A stretch of DNA of 64,000 bases from NCBI RefSeq assembly GCF_051175385.1, contig NZ_CP195106.1, positions 3,348,001 to 3,412,000 of the forward strand, written 5' to 3'. Positions 41,946 through 50,699 of the stretch are shown piece after piece. The notes under the pieces were generated by a model. It ran no database searches, was not told where the DNA came from, and saw only the letters and a program-made list of their open reading frames with translations. Within the stretch, counting starts at the first letter, position 1. The number at the start of each line of letters is the position of its first letter. The stretch comes from Tundrisphaera lichenicola (GTDB lineage: Bacteria; Planctomycetota; Planctomycetia; Isosphaerales; Isosphaeraceae). Position numbers and translations under genes: made by a program.

Positions 41946-42413
41946 CTCGATCTCCAGGGGATGGGCCCCGGCCGATTCCGGGCTTCGACGATCAAGTCTC
42001 CGTTGCCGCGGTGAAACATCTTAACCGGAGAAACTCGCGGCCGTGCACCATCCGCCCGTCGCCCTGGGGGATTCGAGGTCGGGAACTCGGGAGATCCGAT
42101 GATGATGCGAGCTCTCGATATTTCGAGGATGTGCCGATGTTTGCTCCATTTTTTCGGATTGACCATGATTGATCGCGGGATTTGCAGTAGATTTGGAAAG
42201 CCCCGGTCAATTGAGTTCGGACTGCACCTAAGAGAGGCTCCCGTCAACCTCCTTGGATGGGGATGATCGGGGGTTCGATCCGCGCTGCGGTTGAGGCAAG
42301 AGAATGATGAGAGGTGACGACGTCATCAGGTTCGGAGAATCGGCGGGTAGGAGGGGGCGGGCCGAAGCCGAGCCCGAGACTCTCGACCCTCCGACTCGCG
42401 AAGGTGGCCCAGG
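41946..42413. other. Divergent intergenic region, 468 bp, no gene recognised
   Basis: It separates the serine hydrolase from the cheB operon. Bases around 42110-42200 are AT-rich and may hold promoters, but I could not assign -35/-10 pairs with confidence. No repeat or RNA gene was seen. Confidence 0.6.
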
Positions 42414-43016
42414 ATGAGGAAGACGACCGAGGCCCATCCCCCGTTCGAGATCGTCGCCATGGCGGCCTCGGCCGGCGGAGTCCAGGCCCTCTCGGTGGTC
42501 CTGTCCGCCCTCCCGCCCGACTTCCGGGCCCCGATCGTTTTGGTCCAGCACCTCGACCGACGCCATCGGAGCCTGATGGCCGAGATCCTCGGTCGGAGGA
42601 CCTCGCTGAAGGTCCGAGAGGCCAGCGATGGCGATCGGATCGCCCCCGGCGGCATCTGGATCGCCCCTCCCGATCATCATGTGCTGATTAACGGAGACGG
42701 TTCGCTTTCGCTGACACAGACCGAATTGGTCCATTTCGTCCGCCCTTCCGCCGATCTGATGTTCGAGTCGATGGCCGCCGGCTATCGAGATCGGGCGATC
42801 GCAGTCGTCTTGACCGGGACCGGCACCGATGGCGAGATGGGCGTCCGCGCGGTCAAGTCGACCGGGGGAACCGTGATCGCGCAGGACGAGGCGACCTCGG
42901 AATTCTTCGGGATGCCCGGCGCGGCGATCAACTCCGGCTGCGTCGACTTCATCCTTTCCCTCGAAGAGATCGCCCCGACACTGACAACGCTGGTGATGAA
43001 CGGAGATGCTGCATGA
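42414..43016 (+). CDS. cheB: CheB-type protein-glutamate methylesterase (no receiver domain)
   Basis: The 200-residue protein is a stand-alone CheB catalytic domain. The triad is visible: S19 in MAASAGG, H46 in VLVQHLD, and D139 in GTGTDGEMG. It lacks the receiver domain of canonical CheB, as in CheB of CheB-CheR-kinase hybrids. The stop overlaps the cheR start by four bases (ATGA), so the pair is coupled. No methyl-accepting receptor is nearby. In such orphan pairs, the substrate may be the PAS/coiled-coil protein itself or another sensor. Confidence 0.93.
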   Translation: MRKTTEAHPPFEIVAMAASAGGVQALSVVLSALPPDFRAPIVLVQHLDRRHRSLMAEILGRRTSLKVREASDGDRIAPGGIWIAPPDHHVLINGDGSLSLTQTELVHFVRPSADLMFESMAAGYRDRAIAVVLTGTGTDGEMGVRAVKSTGGTVIAQDEATSEFFGMPGAAINSGCVDFILSLEEIAPTLTTLVMNGDAA

Positions 43017-44902
43017 CCAGCGACGAGCCCGAATCTGAGTCGGAGTCTCTGCCACCCGATCCCGATTTCGAGTCGCTCCTGGACTATTTGCACCGGTCCC
43101 GCGGCTTCGACTTCACCGGCTACAAGCATCCCAGCCTGATCCGACGGATCGGCAAACGGATGAAGGAGGTCCGCGTCGATGGATACGTCCCGTACGTCGA
43201 CTTCCTGGAGGTCCACCCGGACGAGTTCAAGCTCCTCTTCGACACGATCCTGATCAACGTGACGAGCTTCTTCCGCGACCCTCCGGCCTGGAAGACGATC
43301 TCCGAGGAGATCCTCCCCCGACTGCTCTCGAGCAAGCGGGCCGAGGACCCGATCCGGGTCTGGTCCGCCGGCTGCGCCACCGGCCAGGAGGCCTACAGCC
43401 TGGCCATCGTCCTGGCCGAGGCGTTGGGGATCGACGCGTTCCGGGACCGGGTCAAGATCTATGCGACCGACGTCGACGACGACGCCCTGGCCAAGGCCCG
43501 GTCGGCCCAGTACGACGCCAAGGAGCTGGAGAGCCTGCCCCCCGAATTCCGGGAGAAATACTTCGAGCCGGCCGGGGCCGCCCGCTGGTCCTTCCAGAAA
43601 GACCTCCGACGGTCGGTGATCTTTGGCCGCCACGACCTGATCCAGGATGCGCCGATCTCGCGGGTCGACCTGCTGACTTGCCGGAATACGTTGATGTATT
43701 TCAACTCCGAGACCCAGGCCCGGATCCTCGATCGATTCCATTACGCCCTGTCCGACCGCGGGTTCCTCATGCTTGGCAAGGTCGAGACCTTGATGACTTA
43801 CAATAGCTCGTTCATTCCGGTCGACCTGAAGCGGCGGATCTTCGCCAGGGTCCCCCGGGCCAATCAACTCCGCGACCGGATCCTGGGCCAGCCCCGCGCC
43901 GCGGAGGAGACCGCCTCGCATCTGGTCAGCCACGTCCGGCTCCGCGAGTTCGCCTTCGAGTCCAGCCCGGTCGCACAGCTCGTCATCGACTTCAGCGGCC
44001 TGCTGGCCCTGGCCAACGAGCGGGCCCGGACGATGTTCCAGATCGACCCGGTGGATCTCGGACGTCCCTTCCAGGACCTGACCCTCTCCTATCGGCCGGC
44101 CGACCTCCGCTCGTGCATCGACCGGGCCTACCAGGATCGGCAACCGGCCAGGATCTCCGAGGTCGAATGGCCGGTCGGGGCCGGCGAGGTCGTCTATCTC
44201 AATATCCACGTCGTCCCCCTGCTCGATCCCGGGGCCGTCCTGCTCGGGGCCAGCGTGAGCTTCACCGACGCCACGGGCAGCCGGCGACTCCAGGAGGAAC
44301 TCCAGGCCTCGCACAAGGAACTCGAGGTCGCCAACGAGGAACTCCAGTCCACCAACGAGGAGCTGGAGACCATCAACGAGGAACTCCAGTCCACCATCGA
44401 GGAGCTGGAGACCACCAACGAGGAACTCCAGTCCACCAACGAGGAACTGGAGACCATGAACGAGGAACTCCAGTCCACCAACGACGAGATCGAGGTAGTC
44501 AACGGGGAACTCCGGGTCCGGAACGAGGAGCGTGACACCCTCGACTCCATTCTCCAGTCGATCCTCCGGAGTCTGTCCAGCGGGGTGATCGTGGTCGGCT
44601 CGAACTTCTCCGTCCAGCTCTGGAACCCCCGGGCCGAAGACCTCTGGGGGATCCGCTCCGACGAGGCCATCGGGAAGAATCTGCTGAACCTCGATATCGG
44701 CCTGCCCCTGGAGGAAATCAAGAAGGCGATCATCTCCTGCCTGGCGGGGGAGTTGGATCAGCAGGTACTGACCGTCGACGCCAGGACCCGCCGGGGCAAG
44801 GCGATCCGATGCCGGGTCACCTGTCAGACGATGACCAGCGAAGCGAAGGCCATCAACGGCGTGATCCTGAGCATGGACGAGGAGCCCGCCGTGCCTGCAT
44901 AA
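43013..44902 (+). CDS. CheR-type methyltransferase fused to PAS domains and a coiled coil
   Basis: The 629-aa protein has a CheR domain (about 1-275) with LDYLHRSRGFDFTGYKHPSL, ILINVTSFFRDPPAW, SAM-binding WSAGCATGQEAYSLAI, and ISRVDLLTCRNTLMYF. A first PAS-like domain follows (about 315-430). A heptad coiled coil with NEELQSTNEELE repeats is near 440-500, then a second PAS (about 515-620). This is the CheR-PAS part of CheB/CheR hybrid sensors, split from CheB here. The methyltransferase is probably active and targets Glu side chains; the receptor is not encoded nearby. PAS ligand is unknown. Confidence 0.93.
   Translation: MTSDEPESESESLPPDPDFESLLDYLHRSRGFDFTGYKHPSLIRRIGKRMKEVRVDGYVPYVDFLEVHPDEFKLLFDTILINVTSFFRDPPAWKTISEEILPRLLSSKRAEDPIRVWSAGCATGQEAYSLAIVLAEALGIDAFRDRVKIYATDVDDDALAKARSAQYDAKELESLPPEFREKYFEPAGAARWSFQKDLRRSVIFGRHDLIQDAPISRVDLLTCRNTLMYFNSETQARILDRFHYALSDRGFLMLGKVETLMTYNSSFIPVDLKRRIFARVPRANQLRDRILGQPRAAEETASHLVSHVRLREFAFESSPVAQLVIDFSGLLALANERARTMFQIDPVDLGRPFQDLTLSYRPADLRSCIDRAYQDRQPARISEVEWPVGAGEVVYLNIHVVPLLDPGAVLLGASVSFTDATGSRRLQEELQASHKELEVANEELQSTNEELETINEELQSTIEELETTNEELQSTNEELETMNEELQSTNDEIEVVNGELRVRNEERDTLDSILQSILRSLSSGVIVVGSNFSVQLWNPRAEDLWGIRSDEAIGKNLLNLDIGLPLEEIKKAIISCLAGELDQQVLTVDARTRRGKAIRCRVTCQTMTSEAKAINGVILSMDEEPAVPA
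44333..44494 (+). repeat. 42-bp coding repeats for the NEELQST coiled coil
   Basis: Within the CheR-PAS gene a 42-bp unit (14 residues, NEELQSTNEELETI-like) is repeated about 3.5 times with few changes. The repeats give two heptads each and could expand or shrink by recombination. Confidence 0.85.
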
Positions 44903-44933
44903 TGGGCGGGGGCAATCGAGGAAACTCCAGGCC

Positions 44934-46757
44934 ATGGCGAAGTTCACCGCATCGAACCTCGAGGAGCCGATGGTGCCGGATCAAGCCAGGCCGACGGTCC
45001 TCGACGGCTTTTCTCGGTATATCGAGTCGCTCCAGACGCGGATCGACGGCCTGGATTCCGGCGTCGACGCGGGTCCCGAGGAGATGCGGCTGGTCCTCGA
45101 CTCGACCACCGAGGAACTCCGGGTCGCCGTCGAGCAGATCCGGGAGACCGACGATGCCCTCCGGGAGTCCAGGGCCGAGGTCGAGGCCGAGCGGAAGCGC
45201 TACCGCGACCTGTTCGATCAGGCCCCCGACGCCTACCTCGTCACCAGCCTGGAAGGGGCGATCCAGAAGGCCAACCACGCCGCCTCGGTGGTCCTGAACA
45301 TCGGCTCTCCATTCCTGGTCGGCAAGCCCTTGATCGTCTTCCTGCCCGAAGAGGGCCGCCCCGCGTTCCGATCGGAACTGGCCCGACTCGCCCGATCGAC
45401 CGGGGTCCAGGAATACGACCTGAGGCTCAAGCCCCGCCAACTCCCGCCGGTTGACGCCGCCGTCCGGGTCTCCGTCGATCGCGACCCCTGGGGCCGAGCG
45501 GTCGCCCTGCTCTGGACGATCCGCGATGTCTCGGCCCGGAGGCGGGCCGAGGAGAAGATCCGGTCCCTCAACTCCCGGCTCGAACGCAAGGTGGTCGAGC
45601 GGACCGAGCAGCTCGAAGACTCGCTCCAGGCCAACGAACGCTGGCTGATCCAGGCCCACGCCGCCGAGGCCGAGGCCCGACTCGAGAGCGGGCTGTTCCA
45701 GGGCCTCGTCGAGGGGGTCGACGCCATCCTCTGGCGGGCCGACGCCGAGACCGGCCGCTATGCCTTCGTCAGCCGGAGGGCCGAGGAGTTGCTGGGCTTT
45801 CCCACCTCCTCGTGGATCGATCACCCGGAATTCTGGGCCGAGCGGCTCCACCCCGAAGATCGCGAATGGGCCATCGCCCACCGTCGCAAGCAGCTCCGCG
45901 AGGGGAAGGATTACGAGGCCGAGTATCGGATGGTCGCCGCCGACGGCCGGGCCTTCTGGTTCCGCGAGAGTGTACGGGTCGCTCGCCCCGGGACCGGCCG
46001 GACGGCGGGATCCTGCGGCCTGATGGTCAACATCACCAAACGCAAGAAGCTCGAACGCCAGCTCTACACCGCCAAGGGAGAGCTGGCCCTCCGGATCCGG
46101 GACCTGACCTATCTCCGCGAGCTGGATGCCCGGCTGGCCACCAGCCGGGGGTGGCGGGCGACCCTCGACGAGATCCTCTCGGCGATGACCTCGCTCCAGG
46201 GGACCGACATGGCGATGGTCCTGATCCGCGAGCGGGGCGGGCCGGGAATGTCCGTCGCCGCCACCGTCGGCCTGCCCGAGGAGCTCACCCGGCTCCTGGG
46301 CGATCGGGCCCACGACCTTGGAATCCTGGGCCAGCCCCTCTCCGAGCGGAAATCGGTCGTCATCGAGGACCTCGAGGCCGAACCGGTCGAACTCGGCGGG
46401 GTCTCCCTCGCCCGGGTCGGGGGGATCCGTGGCCTCTTCGCCGTCCCCCTCTTCAACGAGGAATGGCTCGGCGTGGCCGTCGCCTGCTTCCGGGCCTCCC
46501 ACCGGCCCCCCGAAGGTCAGGTCCGCCTGGTCGAGATGTATCTCCGGCATGCCGCCGAGGCCATCGAGGCCGTCCGGCGCTTCGATCGCCTCGAAGCGGC
46601 CGAGCAGGGCAAGAGCCGGGACCTCGCCGAAATCAAGGCCTCGCTGGCCGAGATCCGCGCCGCCGTCGATCGCCTCGAAATTCGGGACGACGGCCCGACC
46701 GAGCAGATCCGCCGGCAGGTCCTGGTCCTGCAAGGACTCATTGATAAGTTTGATTGA
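44934..46757 (+). CDS. PAS-PAS-GAF sensory protein lacking a kinase domain
   Basis: The 607-aa protein has an N-terminal coiled coil (about 50-90) and PAS 1 (about 95-205, FDQAPDAYLVTSLEGAIQKA). A long helix follows, then PAS 2 (about 240-370, with RVSRRAEELLGF-like text and a PAC segment WFRESVRV). GAF is near 395-550 (LDEILSAMTSLQGTDMAMVL, IRGLFAVPLFNEEWLGVAVA). A C-terminal helix ends the protein. No HisKA, HATPase_c or receiver domain is present, so output must be through protein contact. It follows CheR-PAS by 31 bases in the same operon. It may be the sensor methylated by CheR, but this is inference. Confidence 0.85.
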   Translation: MAKFTASNLEEPMVPDQARPTVLDGFSRYIESLQTRIDGLDSGVDAGPEEMRLVLDSTTEELRVAVEQIRETDDALRESRAEVEAERKRYRDLFDQAPDAYLVTSLEGAIQKANHAASVVLNIGSPFLVGKPLIVFLPEEGRPAFRSELARLARSTGVQEYDLRLKPRQLPPVDAAVRVSVDRDPWGRAVALLWTIRDVSARRRAEEKIRSLNSRLERKVVERTEQLEDSLQANERWLIQAHAAEAEARLESGLFQGLVEGVDAILWRADAETGRYAFVSRRAEELLGFPTSSWIDHPEFWAERLHPEDREWAIAHRRKQLREGKDYEAEYRMVAADGRAFWFRESVRVARPGTGRTAGSCGLMVNITKRKKLERQLYTAKGELALRIRDLTYLRELDARLATSRGWRATLDEILSAMTSLQGTDMAMVLIRERGGPGMSVAATVGLPEELTRLLGDRAHDLGILGQPLSERKSVVIEDLEAEPVELGGVSLARVGGIRGLFAVPLFNEEWLGVAVACFRASHRPPEGQVRLVEMYLRHAAEAIEAVRRFDRLEAAEQGKSRDLAEIKASLAEIRAAVDRLEIRDDGPTEQIRRQVLVLQGLIDKFD

Positions 46758-46835
46758 TTGCTGGTGTGTTTAAGTGTTGTGTAGTCTGGGGCGTCCGTCG
46801 CGGCGTGACGCCCCATCGATCCGCCCGCCTTCGCC

Positions 46836-48299
46836 TCAACCGATCACCTCGCGGACCACTCGCCCGGCCACGTCGGTCAGGCGGAAGTCCCGCCCGTTGG
46901 ATCGATAGGTCAGCTTCTCGTGATCCATGCCCAGGAGGTGGAGGATCGTGGCGTGGAGGTCGTTGATGCTCACTCGGTCCTGGACCGCCTTGTGGCCGAT
47001 CTCGTCGGTCGCCCCGTACCGGGCCCCGGCCTTGACGCCCCCGCCGGCCATCCAGGTGGTGAAGGCGTGCGGGTTGTGGTCGCGGCCGGTCCCCCCCTTC
47101 TGGACGATCGGCAGGCGTCCGAACTCGCCGTTCCAGATCACCAGGGTCTCGTCGAGCAGGCCGCTGGCCTTGAGGTCGGTGAGCAGGGCGGCGATCGGCT
47201 TGTCGGTCTCCCCGGCGAACCCGGAGTGGTTCTTGGCGATGTCGGCGTGGCCGTCCCAGCTCCGCTCGTTCTCCATCCCGCCGCTGTAGATCTGGACGAA
47301 CCGGACCCCGCGCTCGACCAGCCGTCGGGCCATCAGGCATTGCTTGGCGAAGTGCGAGCATCTCGGGTCGTCGATCCCGTAGAGCTTGCGGATCGGCTCG
47401 GGTTCGAGATTGACGTCGAGCGCCTCGGGCGCGGCCATCTGCATCCGGTAGGCCAGCTCGAAGCTCTCGATCCGGGCCGAGAGGTCGGCCTCGTGCGGGT
47501 GCTGCTGGCGGTGCCGGCGATTGAGCCGGTTGAGCAGGTCGATCTGCGCCCGCTGCTCGGCCTCGGTCCGCCCGGGACCCCGGTCGAGGTTGTCCATCGG
47601 GGCCCCCTGGGCATTCAGGGCCGTCCCCTGGAAGACTCCCGGCAGGAAGCCCGCCCCCCAGTTCTGCGCGTGCCCCTTGGGGACGCCCCGTCCCAGCGTG
47701 TCGTACATCGCCACGAAGGCCGGTAGGTTCTGGTTCTCCGTCCCGAGCCCGTACGTCACCCACGAGCCCACGCACGGGAAGCCCATCCGGCTCATCCCCG
47801 TGTTGATCTCGAAGAGCGCGGGGGAATGATTATTGGTGTGGGTGAAGCACGAATAGATCATCGCCATGTCGTCGACGTGCCGCGACAGCTCGGGGAAGAT
47901 CTCCGAGGCCCAGGTGCCCGACTCCCCGTGCTGGGCGAACTTGAAGGGGGATTTCATGAGCGGGCCGACCTGCCCGGTGAAGAAGCCGGTGTTCTTGTCG
48001 AACCCCTCCAGCTCCTGCCCGTCGCGTCTCTCCAGCTCGGGCTTGTAGTCCCAGGTATCGACCTGGCTCGGCCCGCCGTTCATGAACAGCCAGATGACCG
48101 ACTTCGCCTTGCTCGGGAAATGTCCCGGCCGGCTCTCCAGCGGGTTGAGCGGGAGCTTGATCGACTCGGCCCGGGCCTGCTCCTCCAGGATCGAGGCCAG
48201 CGCCAGGGCCCCGAATCCCGACCCGGTCCGCCGGAGGAAGTCCCGTCGGGAAGCGAACGCCCGGTGCGGCGAAGCGATCAGGTGGGGATGCTCGGGCAT
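46836..48299 (-). CDS. DUF1501 Tat-exported protein, not paired with PSD1
   Basis: The 487-aa protein has a clear Tat signal (SRRDFLRRTGSGFGALALAS). The DUF1501 fold follows with SVIWLFMNGGPSQVDTWDYK, CFTHTNNHSPALFEINTG, LVIWNGEFGRLPIVQ and NDLHATILHLLGMDHEKLTY. ATG 48299 follows GAGG at 6 bases. It differs from the DUF1501 at 34453 in that no DUF1549/DUF1553 gene is adjacent. The 3' end faces the PAS-GAF gene, 78 bases away. The enzymatic role is unproven for the family. Confidence 0.93.
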   Translation of the reverse strand: MPEHPHLIASPHRAFASRRDFLRRTGSGFGALALASILEEQARAESIKLPLNPLESRPGHFPSKAKSVIWLFMNGGPSQVDTWDYKPELERRDGQELEGFDKNTGFFTGQVGPLMKSPFKFAQHGESGTWASEIFPELSRHVDDMAMIYSCFTHTNNHSPALFEINTGMSRMGFPCVGSWVTYGLGTENQNLPAFVAMYDTLGRGVPKGHAQNWGAGFLPGVFQGTALNAQGAPMDNLDRGPGRTEAEQRAQIDLLNRLNRRHRQQHPHEADLSARIESFELAYRMQMAAPEALDVNLEPEPIRKLYGIDDPRCSHFAKQCLMARRLVERGVRFVQIYSGGMENERSWDGHADIAKNHSGFAGETDKPIAALLTDLKASGLLDETLVIWNGEFGRLPIVQKGGTGRDHNPHAFTTWMAGGGVKAGARYGATDEIGHKAVQDRVSINDLHATILHLLGMDHEKLTYRSNGRDFRLTDVAGRVVREVIG

Positions 48300-48387
48300 G
48301 ACGACCTCGAGGAAAGTGGCTTCGATTTGCGATCCCAATGGCTTTGTTCTGTCGCCGGCAAACTCTGCGGGGCTTGCCCATCCTTGG

Positions 48388-48573
48388 TCAAACGAACCCA
48401 AGGATCATCCGGCATCGTGTGTTTAAGGCTTTGCTGGAGTTGGCGTTAGAGGTCCGTGACGGTTTCGCGAAACGAACCCAAGTAACAACATCGATCCCGG
48501 ACTGTCCTGGCCAAACGAACCCAAGGCAGGAGTCCCTGGCAATCCCCCCGAGGGCCTGGCCAAACGAACCCGA
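48388..48573. repeat. Degenerate short repeats with core AAACGAACCCAAG
   Basis: Cores starting at 48391, 48471, 48514 and 48563 read AACGAACCCA/G and are spaced 80, 43 and 49 bases. The last two share an extended unit of about 48 bases (CTGGCCAAACGAACCC, then a GGAGT-CC-TGGC segment). They lie in the 553-bp gap (48300-48852) upstream of both the DUF1501 gene and the alcohol dehydrogenase. Frames read through them repeat 'LGSFG/LAKRTQ'-like text and are unlikely to be real proteins. Confidence 0.7.
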
Positions 48574-48852
48574 GGTCGGAGTTCCTTGGCGGTCGTTCCA
48601 TCGGACAGGTTTCCTCAAGGTCATCATAACCGCGCCCGGGTCGCAACCGGGAGACCCTGGATAGTATCGTGAATCGGTGGGATGGGTCTTCGCTCGGAGT
48701 CTCGGAATGAACCCGCAACCTCGATCGGGTGTGCTCGATGCGGTAACTTCCTCGACCAGCCTTCCTGGGCTGCCGGGCGATTGACCCGTCGTCACAATAC
48801 GAGAAAACTGGGGGATTGTCGCTCCCCAGCTTTCTCCGAGAGGGTTGCCGTC

Positions 48853-49863
48853 ATGAAAGCGTATCGGATCCACGAGACGAACGGGCCGGACTCCCTGAAG
48901 TCCGAGGAACTACCCGAACCGAAACCCGGCCATGGCCAGGTGGCCGTCCGGGTCCGGGCGGTCTCGCTGAATTATCGCGACCTGATGGTCATCAAGGGGG
49001 CTTACGGTCGGAATCAGCGACTCCCGTTGATCCCGCTTTCCGATGGCGCCGGGGAGGTCGCGGCGGTCGGGCCGGGGGTCACCGGGCTCAAGGTCGGCGA
49101 CCGGGTGGCCGGCTGCTTCTTCAGCGAGTGGGCCGACGGGCCGATGACCGAGGCGGCCACGAACTCGGCGATGGGCGGGGCGGTCGACGGGATGCTCGCC
49201 GAGCAGGTCGTCCTGCCCGAAGGCGGGGTGGTCCGCGTTCCCGAGCACCTGACTTTCGAGGAAGCCGCTTGCCTCCCCTGCGCCGGCCTGACGGCCTGGC
49301 ATGCCCTGATGGAATCGAGGAGGGTCAAGGCGGGCGAGACCGTCCTGATCCAGGGGACCGGCGGCGTCTCGATCTTCGCGCTCCAGTTCGCCCGGGTCGC
49401 CGGGGCTCGGGTGATCGCCACGTCCAGCAGCGACGCCAAGCTGGCCCGGGTCCGCGAGATGGGGGCCTCCGACGGGATCAACTACAAGACCACGCCCGAC
49501 TGGGACGTGGCGGTCCGGAACCTGACCGAAGGGGCGGGGGTCGATCACATCGTCGAGGTCGGAGGCGCGGGGACCCTCGCGCGGTCGTTCAGGGCGGTGA
49601 AGCTCGGAGGCCACATCCCCCTGATCGGGGTCCTGACCGGAGGCGGCGAGGTGGACCCCCGGATGCTCCTGTTCAAGAACATCCGGCTCCAGGGGATCTA
49701 CGTCGGCTCGCACGCCATGTTCGAGGCGATGAATCGCGCGATCGCCCTGCACAAGATCCGCCCGGTGATCGACCGCGTCTTCCCCTTCGAACAAGCCGTC
49801 GAGGCTTACAAGCACCTGGAAAGCGGGGCCCACTTCGGCAAGGTCGTGATCGGGCTCGGTTGA
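48853..49863 (+). CDS. Zinc-type alcohol dehydrogenase-like / quinone oxidoreductase family NAD(P)-dependent enzyme
   Basis: The 336-residue protein is an MDR-family oxidoreductase: VRVRAVSLNYRDLMVIKGAY, LIPLSDGAGEVAAVGPGVTG, VKAGETVLIQGTGGVSIFAL (Rossmann GxGGVS), and IGVLTGGGEVDPRMLLFKNI. The catalytic zinc Cys of classical ADH is not evident at the usual place, so a quinone/enone reductase-like role is more likely. ATG 48853 is chosen from the family start (MKAYRIHE). It stands alone. Substrate is not predictable. Confidence 0.9.
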   Translation: MKAYRIHETNGPDSLKSEELPEPKPGHGQVAVRVRAVSLNYRDLMVIKGAYGRNQRLPLIPLSDGAGEVAAVGPGVTGLKVGDRVAGCFFSEWADGPMTEAATNSAMGGAVDGMLAEQVVLPEGGVVRVPEHLTFEEAACLPCAGLTAWHALMESRRVKAGETVLIQGTGGVSIFALQFARVAGARVIATSSSDAKLARVREMGASDGINYKTTPDWDVAVRNLTEGAGVDHIVEVGGAGTLARSFRAVKLGGHIPLIGVLTGGGEVDPRMLLFKNIRLQGIYVGSHAMFEAMNRAIALHKIRPVIDRVFPFEQAVEAYKHLESGAHFGKVVIGLG

Positions 49864-49987
49864 GGGGCCCGGCCGGGCGCGGTAGGATCGGATCCGGGCG
49901 GATGACGGGGAGATCCGGCCGAATCAAGGTGAGATGGGAGGATTTCGTTTCGCCCGAAGTGCCGGGGCCTCGGCCGCGATCTTCGGA

Positions 49988-50049
49988 CCGATCTCCCACG
50001 CCCGCGCGGGATAGCCCTTCGTCCTCGACGACCGGAGGCGTGGGATCGG
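49988..50049. other. Hairpin-forming inverted repeat downstream of the dehydrogenase
   Basis: CCGATCTCCCACGCC (49988-50002) and GGCGTGGGATCGG (50037-50049) are complementary apart from one bulge and a mismatch in length. The loop is about 34 bases. No U-tract follows. The rest of the 487-bp gap (49864-50350) has no recognisable gene; an isolated TTGACA at 50084-50089 lacks a good -10. Confidence 0.45.
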
Positions 50050-50350
50050 CGGGCCATCTTTCGGCTAAACAATAAGTATCAATTTGACAAAAGAGTGCGT
50101 CTGTTCTTCTCGATATTTTCGCAAGTGGGGTTGCCTGCGGGCGAACAGCTCCTATCATTGCGGATGTTGTTCAAGCCGACCCGGGACCGCGGGCGTGGTC
50201 CATGTCGGATTGGTGAGTTTTGTCGGGTTATTGTCGGTCCCCCCCCTGCCTGCCCTCCTCGGATTGATCCCTCCGGCATCGGAGCTTTCAATCACTCGCC
50301 CTCATCGCCCGCTACGGTCTCTTGCGCCGTGAATTCGAGGTATTGCCATC

Positions 50351-50527
50351 GTGAACCGTAGACTGATCCGACGCCTCGGGCTGTCCTCGCTCGCCTTCGC
50401 CTTCGCCTTCCCGATCGCCGCTTGCGGGACGAGAGAAAAGCCGCCGGTGATCGATCTCACGACGCCGATCAAGTCACCCGTGGCTCCCAAGTCGACCAAG
50501 GCCAAGGTGAACCGCCCGGCTCGTTGA
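50351..50527 (+). CDS. Very small predicted lipoprotein (58 aa)
   Basis: A GTG-initiated frame encodes MNRRLIRRLGLSSLAFAFAF, then PIAACGTREK and a basic, Pro/Lys-rich tail. The lipobox IAAC is at residues 22-25, after a twin-basic and hydrophobic segment. The mature peptide is about 34 residues, too short for a folded domain. It is followed after 172 bases by a DUF1559 gene on the same strand, mirroring the DUF1559-lipoprotein pair at 33039-34450. Function is unknown. Confidence 0.7.
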   Translation: MNRRLIRRLGLSSLAFAFAFPIAACGTREKPPVIDLTTPIKSPVAPKSTKAKVNRPAR

Positions 50528-50699
50528 CCCCTCCCCGCGACCCACCTGACGGCCCAGACCATCCACTCTCCGGCCGATGACCCTGGACCGGCCCCGCAAA
50601 GCTCCCCTCTCATGTAGGCGATCAAATTCTTTTATATAGTCTCGCCGACGATTGTCGTCGGTCGAGCGATCCGACAACGCTGATCCGGATTGTCACTCC

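Noticed and set aside
42782..44947. 721-codon open frame on the minus strand
   Set aside because: It is antisense to CheR-PAS; its repeats only mirror the coiled-coil codons.
48388..48573. Possible CRISPR array
   Set aside because: Units are degenerate, spacing is uneven (43-80 bases), and no cas gene is present.
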